The position numbers and the translations under genes are program-made. This document shows, piece by piece, positions 1-4,866 of a stretch of DNA of 5,658 bases (the first letter of the stretch is position 1; each line of letters starts with the position of its first letter). Origin of the DNA: an uncultured Eubacteriales bacterium (GTDB lineage: Bacteria > Bacillota > Clostridia > Oscillospirales > Acutalibacteraceae); the NCBI GenBank assembly GCA_902462035.1, contig CABQAC010000140.1:1-5658 (forward strand). The letters run 5' to 3'. Below the pieces are notes generated by a model. That model searched no databases. It was not told the origin of the DNA and worked only from the letters and a program-made list of their open reading frames with translations.

Positions 1-706
1 GCTGGAGGATCGCCTCCATGTCGCCGAATTTGCGGGGATAATAGATATAGCGGTTTTTGCCGCCCATCGCGTTGTACATGCCGTTGCCCAGCGCGATGCC
101 CACCGTATTGCGGCCGGGCTGTACCAGCGCCGTGACATCGTAGCAGACATAAAAACATGTTTTGCGGTAATCGGTCCATCCGGGCTCCAACACGGCGTCG
201 GATGCCTTTTTACCGTTTAACGTCAGTTCAAAATGGCCCAAGCCGCAGATGTAAGCCCGTGCGGAGACCACCCTTTTCTCCAAAGATACCGCGGTGCGGT
301 ACAGGGGGTTGACCTCTTCGCTGCCCACGCCGATCCAATTGCCGTGCCAGTCGGAATCAGCAAGCAGGCCGGTACGGAAGGTCGACGGCGCACTGTACGG
401 CTCGGGTGTGGTTTTGCCCTTTTGGGTGACGCGGACCTTCCAAAAATACAGGGTGTCGGAGCAAAAGGGCTTGCCCTGGTAAGGTACATACATGGTATTG
501 CCCGGAACCATGCCGGTGTCCCACATGTTGCCCCGATCCTGGTCCAGCAGGGACAAGTCGTCCGCCACGAGAATTTGGTACGCGCCCTGCATCCAGCCTT
601 TTTCCTCGGTTTCCACGTTCCAGCTTAGGGTGGGATGGGGGACGTCAATACCCAGCGGGTCTGCGAAGTATTCTGTTTTCCGCTCGGTGTAGATCAAGCT
701 ACTCAT
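1..706 (-). CDS. alpha-L-rhamnosidase, GH78 family (N-terminal part; 3' end outside window)
   Basis: Hydrolyses terminal alpha-L-rhamnose from glycans or glycosides. No signal peptide is visible, so it is probably cytoplasmic and acts on imported oligosaccharides. The reading frame is open from ATG at 706-704 to the window edge: 235 codons of a family usually near 900 residues, so the catalytic (alpha/alpha)6 barrel is not seen. Residues about 5-115 form the N-terminal Fn3-like domain (ADPLGIDVPHPTLSW, then YFWKVRV and STFRTGLL). Residues about 145-235 match the rhamnosidase N-terminal beta-sandwich (ARAYICGLGHFELTLNGKK, LEPGWTDYRK, ALGNGMYN), which is diagnostic of GH78. The start is set by AGGAG (complement of 716-720) nine bases upstream. 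The gene is transcribed divergently from the GH42 gene, which suggests joint control. Family assignment is firm; the natural substrate (pectin rhamnogalacturonan, plant glycoside or bacterial polysaccharide) cannot be told. Confidence 0.93.
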   Translation of the reverse strand, partial: MSSLIYTERKTEYFADPLGIDVPHPTLSWNVETEEKGWMQGAYQILVADDLSLLDQDRGNMWDTGMVPGNTMYVPYQGKPFCSDTLYFWKVRVTQKGKTTPEPYSAPSTFRTGLLADSDWHGNWIGVGSEEVNPLYRTAVSLEKRVVSARAYICGLGHFELTLNGKKASDAVLEPGWTDYRKTCFYVCYDVTALVQPGRNTVGIALGNGMYNAMGGKNRYIYYPRKFGDMEAILQ

Positions 707-764
707 GGATTTTCACTCCTGTTCATTTAAAAAAGTTGAATAAAAAAACTGGCCTATGCGATTT

Positions 765-793
765 ATTATAGTGGATCTTATGGAAAAAACCAT
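765..793 (-). promoter_or_regulatory. predicted promoter of the GH78 gene
   Basis: On the minus strand a perfect TATAAT lies at 770-765, which places the start of transcription near 758 and gives a leader of about 50 nt. The -35 region (about 793-788, ATGGTT) is a poor match to TTGACA. A perfect -10 with a weak -35 is typical of activator-dependent promoters; that reading is inference. The -35 region overlaps a short inverted repeat TATGG-6-CCATA (779-794) whose spacer is an A6 tract. Confidence 0.5.
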
Positions 794-803
794 ATACGGA
801 TTG

Positions 804-877
804 ACACGATATATAAACAAAATAATACGATGCCGTCAATCTTATGGATAAATCGTATCAAATCTTCAATATCGTGT
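804..877. promoter_or_regulatory. large inverted composite element, candidate regulator binding region
   Basis: The left arm has ACACGATAT (804-812) followed by ATACGAT (825-831). The right arm is the reverse complement order: ATCGTAT (852-858) then ATATCGTGT (869-877). Within each arm the two half-elements start 21 bp (left) and 19 bp (right) apart, about two helical turns, so one protein dimer could contact both on one DNA face. A further inverted pair ATTGAC (800-805) and GTCAAT (835-840) is nested inside. The element lies between the two divergent promoters, upstream of both. Paired direct half-sites about 21 bp apart are known for AraC-family activators, which often control rhamnose and pectin genes; assigning that family here is inference, as no regulator gene is in the window. 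Confidence 0.5.
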
Positions 878-908
878 GGGCAGCGTTAAAATCCTGTTTG
901 TTTTTCCC

Positions 909-937
909 TTGCAAAAAACGTTTTGGGTTGTTACACT
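909..937 (+). promoter_or_regulatory. predicted promoter of the GH42-rhaM unit
   Basis: TTGCAA (909-914, four of six matches to the -35 consensus), a 17-bp spacer, then TACACT (932-937, four of six matches to TATAAT). Transcription would start near 944, about 49 nt before the GH42 ATG. The -10 box sits inside an 18-bp palindrome. The perfect TTGACA at 801-806 is an alternative -35 but has no good -10 at the right distance. Confidence 0.4.
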
Positions 938-948
938 ACCAAGTGTAA
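931..948. promoter_or_regulatory. 18-bp palindrome, candidate repressor operator
   Basis: TTACACT (931-937), a 4-bp spacer ACCA, then AGTGTAA (942-948): seven perfectly paired bases per arm. It covers the predicted -10 box and start point of the GH42 promoter, where a LacI-, GntR- or DeoR-type repressor would block transcription. As RNA it could only form a hairpin if transcription began upstream. The regulator is unknown. A smaller GC-rich inverted repeat GGGC-gcc-GCCC follows at 950-960. Confidence 0.45.
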
Positions 949-992
949 GGGGCGCCGCCCGGCACAAGAACAAAAACAGGAGGTATGGCTGG

Positions 993-2993
993 ATGAACTT
1001 TTCTTTTGGAGCAGATTATTATCCGGAACACTGGCCCCGGGAACGATGGGAGACCGACGCGCGGCTGATGAAGGAAATGGGCCTTCAGGTCGTTCGCATG
1101 GGAGAGTTTTCCTGGGCGAAATTCGAACCCGCGGAAGGAGAATTCCATTTTGACTGGCTGGACGAGGCCATCGAAATTTTAGGTGCCCAGGGAATCAAGA
1201 CTGTGATTGGAACGCCTACCGCCGCGCCGCCTGTTTGGATCATCGAGCAAAACCCGGAAATCTTGCCGGTCGACTCCCACGGCGAGCGGAAGGGCTTTGG
1301 CGGGCGGCACCACGACTGCCAAAGCAACAAAACCTACCGCGGCCACATCCGGCGGCTGGTAACGGCCATGGCGGTACATTATAAGAACAATCCCCATGTG
1401 ATCGGCTGGCAGGTGGACAACGAACTCGGCAATAGCCACGCGGATTTATGTATGTGCGACAGCTGCCGTTCTGCTTTTCAGGAATGGCTGAAGAAAAAAT
1501 ATGAAAACATCCAGGCGCTCAACCGCGAATGGGGAACCGCTTTCTGGAGCCAGGATTATGCGCGTTTTGATCAAATTCCGGTTCCGCATACAGTGCCCAC
1601 CAACCACAACCCCTCCCTTTTGCTCGATTGGAAGCGCTTTTGCTCCGACTTAATCGTCGATTTTCAAAACATGCAGGTAAAAATCCTTCGCGAAATCTGT
1701 CCCAACCATGTGGTGACTCATAACCTAATGGGGTTCTGCGAAAAGACCAATTATTTCGATTTGGGGGCTTCGCTGGATTTTGTGTCCCACGACCAGTATC
1801 CTTTGGGATATTATCAGGACAGGTACGGCACGCCGCCGGAGGTGCTGGCTTCCAGCCTGGATTTGATGCGCGGCATCAAAGATAAGCCCTTCTGGATTAT
1901 GGAAATGCAGGCAGGCCCTACCGGCGGGTCCTTGATCGGCATCACGCCCCGGCCCGGCCAGCTGCGCATGTGGACCGCCCAAAGCGTAGCCCATGGGGCA
2001 GACGTTATCGTCTACTTCCGCTGGCGCACCTGCGCGTTTGGCCACGAGGAGTATTGGCACGGTATTTTGCCCCACAACGGCGTGCCTGGCCGCCGTTACG
2101 CCGAGCTGAAAGAAACAGCGGCGGAGCTTAACCCCGTCATGGAGGACATTCGGGGCGTGACCCCTAAAAACGACGCGGCAATTTTGTTTTCCTACGATCA
2201 GGATTGGGCGTTCCAAATCCAGCCGCACCACCCGTCCCTGACCTACGAAGGACTGGTGCAGCAGTATTACAACGCCTTTTACCGCAAAAACCTCGCGATG
2301 GATTTTGTGAGCGATTTGGCAAAACTGCCCCGTTACCGGGTTGTGGTGGCGCCGCTTCAGTTTTTAATGGACCGAAAGACGGAGGACGCGCTGATGGATT
2401 ACGTGCGCGGCGGCGGCCATCTGGTGCTGACTTTCCGCACTGGCGTAAAGAACGGCAACAACGTCTGCATGTGCGATCTGCCGCTTCCCGGCCGCCTGGG
2501 CGAGCTGCTGGGCTTGGAAACCGGCGATTACGACTGCATGCTGGGCTTTGACGCGGGCGTGGCGTGGGAAAAGAACGGCGCGGCGGGAAAGGGCAGCCTG
2601 TGGAGCGATGTGGTCACCCTGAAAGGGGCGAAGCCGCTGGCGCGGTTTACCACCGAGTATTACGCGGGGATGCCCGCGGTCACCTGCCATGATTACGGCA
2701 AAGGAAAAGCCTATTATGTGGCCACCGGGCTGGAGGATGCGATGCTTGACCAGCTGGTGGAAACGCTGCGGCAGGACGCGTCGCTTTCCGTTTGCGGGGA
2801 ATCGCCCGCGGGGGTGGAACTCGCTGTACGCCCCGGGCGGAAGAAGGATTACCTGTTTATCTTAAACCATACGGCGGCGGTTCAGACCGCTCAACCCGCG
2901 CCGGTATGGGGCGCGGATGCGGTGGAATTGCAGCCCTACGGCGTGACGGTTTTGAGCAGGGAGCATCAGAATCCGGAAAAGGAGCGGGTTTGA
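993..2993 (+). CDS. beta-galactosidase, GH42 family
   Basis: Cleaves terminal beta-D-galactose from oligosaccharides; some family members act on alpha-L-arabinopyranosides. It has 666 residues, normal for the family, and no signal peptide, so cytoplasmic. Residues 1-375 form the TIM barrel, starting with the family signature FGADYYPEHWP. The acid/base is Glu144 in VDNELG; the nucleophile is Glu304 in WIMEMQAG. Cys109, Cys153, Cys155 and Cys158 have the spacing of the structural zinc site of the Thermus A4 enzyme. About 390-590 is the trimerisation domain (FSYDQDWAFQIQP) and about 605-655 a small C-terminal beta domain. The start is ATG 993, nine bases after AGGAGG (978-983); the frame stays open upstream to GTG 876, but those 39 codons do not resemble the family and overlap the promoter. 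The stop overlaps the rhaM ATG (TGATG), so the two are probably translationally coupled. Family firm, exact substrate unknown. Confidence 0.96.
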   Translation: MNFSFGADYYPEHWPRERWETDARLMKEMGLQVVRMGEFSWAKFEPAEGEFHFDWLDEAIEILGAQGIKTVIGTPTAAPPVWIIEQNPEILPVDSHGERKGFGGRHHDCQSNKTYRGHIRRLVTAMAVHYKNNPHVIGWQVDNELGNSHADLCMCDSCRSAFQEWLKKKYENIQALNREWGTAFWSQDYARFDQIPVPHTVPTNHNPSLLLDWKRFCSDLIVDFQNMQVKILREICPNHVVTHNLMGFCEKTNYFDLGASLDFVSHDQYPLGYYQDRYGTPPEVLASSLDLMRGIKDKPFWIMEMQAGPTGGSLIGITPRPGQLRMWTAQSVAHGADVIVYFRWRTCAFGHEEYWHGILPHNGVPGRRYAELKETAAELNPVMEDIRGVTPKNDAAILFSYDQDWAFQIQPHHPSLTYEGLVQQYYNAFYRKNLAMDFVSDLAKLPRYRVVVAPLQFLMDRKTEDALMDYVRGGGHLVLTFRTGVKNGNNVCMCDLPLPGRLGELLGLETGDYDCMLGFDAGVAWEKNGAAGKGSLWSDVVTLKGAKPLARFTTEYYAGMPAVTCHDYGKGKAYYVATGLEDAMLDQLVETLRQDASLSVCGESPAGVELAVRPGRKKDYLFILNHTAAVQTAQPAPVWGADAVELQPYGVTVLSREHQNPEKERV

Positions 2994-3368
2994 TGCGATT
3001 GGGATCGATCATCCGGGTAAAGCCGGAATGCTTGGAACGCTACAAAGAACTGCACGCGAATCCATGGCCGGAGGTCAACCGTACCATCCAGGAATGCCAA
3101 AGAACTGCACGCGAATCCATGGCCGGAGGTCAACCGTACCATCCAGGAATGCCATATCAGCAATTATTCAATTTATTATAAAGACGGCTTTTTGTTCAGC
3201 TATTACGAATACGATGGGGACGATTACGAGGCCGATATGGCCAAAATGGCGTCGGATCCCAAAACACAGGAGTGGTGGGCCATCTGCAAGCCGTGCCAGC
3301 AGCCCCTTGCTACACGCGGAGAAGGGGAATGGTGGGCGGAAATGGAGGAGGTTTACCACCTGGACTGA
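2993..3368 (+). pseudogene. rhaM: L-rhamnose mutarotase, frameshifted by a 55-bp tandem duplication
   Basis: RhaM interconverts the alpha and beta anomers of L-rhamnose, feeding rhamnose isomerase; it suits the neighbouring rhamnosidase. ATG 2993 overlaps the GH42 stop, with AAGGAG at 2979-2984 eight bases upstream. As written, translation reads 35 native residues, enters the second copy of a 55-bp repeat one base out of frame, adds 27 unrelated residues and stops at TAA 3179-3181 (62 residues). If one copy is removed the frame runs to TGA 3366-3368 and gives 106 residues (E. coli RhaM has 104). That product has Tyr17 and His21, matching Tyr18 and catalytic His22 of E. coli, Trp76-Trp77 at the same place, and the family C-terminus EWWAEMEEVYHLD. 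No decay other than the duplication is visible. No ATG, GTG or TTG restarts the correct frame between the stop at 3018 and the second copy. It may be a recent mutation, a reversible switch or an assembly error. Confidence 0.93.
3043..3154. repeat. exact 55-bp tandem duplication inside rhaM
   Basis: Copy one is 3043-3097 and copy two 3098-3152, identical at every base; identity continues for two more bases (CA, 3153-3154), so the repeated identity is 57 bp at period 55. The CA dinucleotide at both ends of the unit fits duplication by slippage or template switching at a two-base microhomology. 55 is not a multiple of three, so each gain or loss changes the reading frame. It covers rhaM codons for residues 18-35, including the catalytic His. 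Confidence 0.97.
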
Positions 3369-3381
3369 CAGCGCGTGTCCC

Positions 3382-3420
3382 AAAGCCCCGCTGCCCCGCC
3401 GGGCAGCGGGGCTTTCTTTT
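3382..3420 (+). terminator. Rho-independent terminator after rhaM
   Basis: The stem AAAGCCCCGCTGCC (3382-3395) pairs with GGCAGCGGGGCTTT (3402-3415); one more C-G pair closes a four-base loop, giving 15 bp in all. A T-rich tail (TTTCTTTT, 3413-3420) follows. It starts 14 bases after the ancestral rhaM stop and marks the end of the GH42-rhaM transcript, so the rhaM frameshift has no co-transcribed gene after it. Confidence 0.92.
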
Positions 3421-3521
3421 CTGATTGACCGAATATATGACGGAATCCGGGCAAATATAAGCGCGAAAGCCGAATTTCGGCGGTTAAATCGGATTTTGCT
3501 CCCCATATCCGGATTGCGCGC
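3421..3521. other. intergenic spacer between terminator and corA promoter
   Basis: No convincing gene is visible. It holds a near-perfect 13-nt palindrome GCCGAATTTCGGC (3469-3481) and two AATCCGG-like words in opposite orientation (3434-3440 and 3509-3515). These could be regulatory, but nothing ties them to a function. Confidence 0.5.
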
Positions 3522-3549
3522 TTGCAATCTCCGTTTTATGTGCTATAAT
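3522..3549 (+). promoter_or_regulatory. predicted corA promoter with extended -10
   Basis: TTGCAA (3522-3527), a 16-bp spacer, and a perfect TATAAT (3544-3549) preceded by TG-C, the extended -10 motif (TGCTATAAT, 3541-3549). Transcription would begin near 3556, leaving a leader of about 143 nt before the corA ATG. This is the best-matching promoter in the window. Confidence 0.75.
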
Positions 3550-3595
3550 GAACACGGAATTTTGATAGCCGTTTTCAACAAAGGGAGGTGGCGTT

Positions 3596-3754
3596 GTGAA
3601 TCCAGATCCTGCCGGCAGCGGCCGAAGTAGGGAGAGAATTTTGGGCCGCGGCGCCGCGTTTCGTTTGCCGCGCCTGCAAAAGGGGGAGAAAGGGTGCAAT
3701 GGTATCATGCCTGAAAACGGTGGAGGGACGGATCCTTCCCATCCCGGAATATGA
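3596..3754 (+). CDS. possible leader ORF upstream of and overlapping corA
   Basis: A 52-codon frame starts at GTG 3596, seven bases after a strong ribosome binding site (GGGAGG, 3583-3588), and ends at TGA 3752-3754, inside corA in another frame, overlapping its first 56 bases. The predicted peptide is rich in Gly, Arg and Pro and resembles no family I recognise, so any function is more likely in its translation than in the product: ribosomes reading it would pass over the corA ribosome binding site and start. The same leader contains a 12-bp perfect palindrome CGCGGCGCCGCG (3647-3658). The GGGAGG could instead be part of a structured RNA, in which case this ORF is not real. Confidence 0.3.
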   Translation: MNPDPAGSGRSRERILGRGAAFRLPRLQKGEKGCNGIMPENGGGTDPSHPGI

Positions 3755-4622
3755 GCCGGGCTGCTGGATCAATGTGATCGATCCCACCGAGGAGGAAATT
3801 GTCGGCCTGATCGACGATTACAATTTGGAGCCGGATTTTATCCGCGCCGCGCTGGACGAGGAAGAAAGTTCCCGTATCGAGTCAGAGGATGGAACGACCC
3901 TGATTATTATCGATATTCCCGTGGTCGATAAAAACAGCGACAACATCACCTATTACACCATGCCGGTGGGCATTATGGTGACCGATACTGCGGTCATCAC
4001 CGTTTGTTTAAAGGAAAATTCCGTCATCAACGAGCTGGCGGAGGGCGTCGTAAAGGGGGTCAGCACCAACCGCAGGACCCAGTTTGTGCTGCATTTTATG
4101 CTCCGGGTGGCGACTCGGTATTTACAATACCTGAAGCAAATCGATAAAATCAGCGATCACGTCGAAAAAGAGCTGCGAAAGTCCATGAAAAACAAGGAAC
4201 TCATTCAGCTGCTGGAAATTTCGAAGTCGCTGGTATATTTTTCCTCCTCTCTGAAGTCGGACGAAATCACCATGGAAAAGCTGATGCGCGGCCGGTTTAT
4301 CAAATTGTATGAGGAAGACCAGGACTTGCTGGACGACGTGATCATCGAACTCAAACAGGCCATTGAAATGTCCAGCATTTATTTGAACATTTTGTCTGGC
4401 ATGATGGACGCGTTTGCGTCGGTCATCTCCAACAATCTGAATATCGTGATGAAGGTGCTTGCCTCCATTACCCTAATTATGTCGATCCCTACCATTATTT
4501 CCGGCTTGTATGGAATGAACGTAGGCAACATTCCGGTCCAGAACTTTTGGTTCCCGGTGGGATTGTCTGCCGTGGCCATGCTGGTGGCGGCTTTTGTGCT
4601 GTATAAAAAGAAGATGTTTTAA
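3699..4622 (+). CDS. corA: CorA-family divalent metal ion transporter
   Basis: A pentameric inner-membrane channel that lets Mg2+ (in some members Co2+, Ni2+ or Zn2+) flow into the cell. The 307 residues are a normal length. Residues 1-about 245 form the cytoplasmic funnel, including the conserved EPGCWINVIDPTEEEI (19-34) and a long, strongly charged helical region (about 130-245) that lines the pore. TM1 is about 248-271, followed directly by the signature Gly-Met-Asn (272-274, in YGMNVGN), and TM2 about 285-302, ending in a basic KKK tail on the cytoplasmic side. The start ATG 3699 is preceded by GGGGAG (3683-3688) ten bases upstream. It is a single-gene unit with its own promoter and terminator, so it is not linked functionally to the rhamnose genes. 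Ion preference cannot be read from this sequence. Confidence 0.96.
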   Translation: MVSCLKTVEGRILPIPEYEPGCWINVIDPTEEEIVGLIDDYNLEPDFIRAALDEEESSRIESEDGTTLIIIDIPVVDKNSDNITYYTMPVGIMVTDTAVITVCLKENSVINELAEGVVKGVSTNRRTQFVLHFMLRVATRYLQYLKQIDKISDHVEKELRKSMKNKELIQLLEISKSLVYFSSSLKSDEITMEKLMRGRFIKLYEEDQDLLDDVIIELKQAIEMSSIYLNILSGMMDAFASVISNNLNIVMKVLASITLIMSIPTIISGLYGMNVGNIPVQNFWFPVGLSAVAMLVAAFVLYKKKMF

Positions 4623-4656
4623 AAAACGCTCCGGGCTTAATCCGGAGCGTTTTTTT
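4621..4656 (+). terminator. Rho-independent terminator after corA
   Basis: CGCTCCGG (4627-4634) pairs with CCGGAGCG (4642-4649) around a seven-base loop. The A6 before the stem pairs with the T run after it (4650-4656), so the structure may also work in the reverse direction. It overlaps the last two bases of the corA stop codon. Confidence 0.93.
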
Positions 4657-4866
4657 AAATAGAGCGGCACGGCCTTTCAGTGGGACCGCGGCCGCGTACC
4701 GGTTTGCGGATCCCTGCGAACCCATTCCGTTTTTCGGCATATACTGAAAACGGACGGAAACACGGGATTATTGCGCCCGTATCTTCAAAAACGGCGCAAA
4801 AAGCGGCTGTGTTTCCCCACAGTATGCGCCGGGCCGGCAGGCCCGACGGAAAGCGGGGGTTTGATG
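4657..4866 (+). promoter_or_regulatory. leader region of the asnB-like gene, with two hairpins
   Basis: About 210 bases without a convincing gene. A possible -10 box TATACT lies at 4740-4745 (five of six consensus bases), but no good -35 precedes it. Downstream, GGCGCA (4793-4798) pairs with TGCGCC (4825-4830), enclosing an inner stem CTGTG (4807-4811) and CACAG (4818-4822); immediately after it, GGGCC (4831-4835) pairs with GGCCC (4840-4844). The second hairpin ends about ten bases before the G-rich ribosome binding site (4855-4859). There is no T run after either hairpin, so they are not terminators; translational control is possible but unproven. Confidence 0.35.

Noticed and set aside
223..489. 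Open frames inside the GH78 gene on both strands (also 233-628 and 492-692 rightward).
   Set aside because: The GH78 frame on the minus strand is continuous and gives clear family motifs throughout, so the others are shadows.
801..829. Perfect TTGACA at 801-806 as a rightward promoter.
   Set aside because: At spacers of 16 to 18 bp the best -10 candidates match only three of six bases, and the hexamer falls at the edge of the large inverted element; TTGCAA-17-TACACT is nearer the gene and better overall.
913..926. AAAACGTTTT palindrome as a catabolite-response (cre) site.
   Set aside because: The central CG and flanking A/T fit, but the outer TG and CA of the cre consensus are missing, so it is more likely an AT-rich spacer word.
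876..992. GTG-started 39-codon extension of the GH42 gene.
   Set aside because: It lacks a good ribosome binding site, overlaps the predicted promoter and palindrome, and has no resemblance to the family, while ATG 993 has AGGAGG at the right distance and begins the conserved GADYYPEHWP segment.
1725..2231. Leftward 168-codon open frame inside the GH42 gene.
   Set aside because: It lies entirely opposite conserved GH42 catalytic-domain coding sequence and looks like an antisense shadow of GC-rich codons.
3105..3368. Translation restart in the second repeat copy giving a shortened functional mutarotase.
   Set aside because: The correct frame has no ATG, GTG or TTG between its last stop (3018-3020) and the repeat; the only candidate is a CTG at 3105 without a supporting ribosome binding site, and a product from there would lack Tyr17 and the N-terminal strand.
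3028..3630. Long rightward open frame (200 codons) through rhaM, the terminator and the corA leader.
   Set aside because: It is out of frame with both the mutarotase and corA, crosses a strong terminator, and is partly a by-product of the 55-bp duplication; its translation has no recognisable domain.
4681..4690. TGGGACCGCG matches the T-box core TGGNACCGCG upstream of an asparagine synthetase-like gene.
   Set aside because: The region where the Stem I of a T-box leader should lie is corA coding sequence and its terminator, no T-run terminator follows the motif, and the variable base G would fit a tRNA with discriminator C (tRNA-His), not tRNA-Asn. Probably a chance match in GC-rich DNA.
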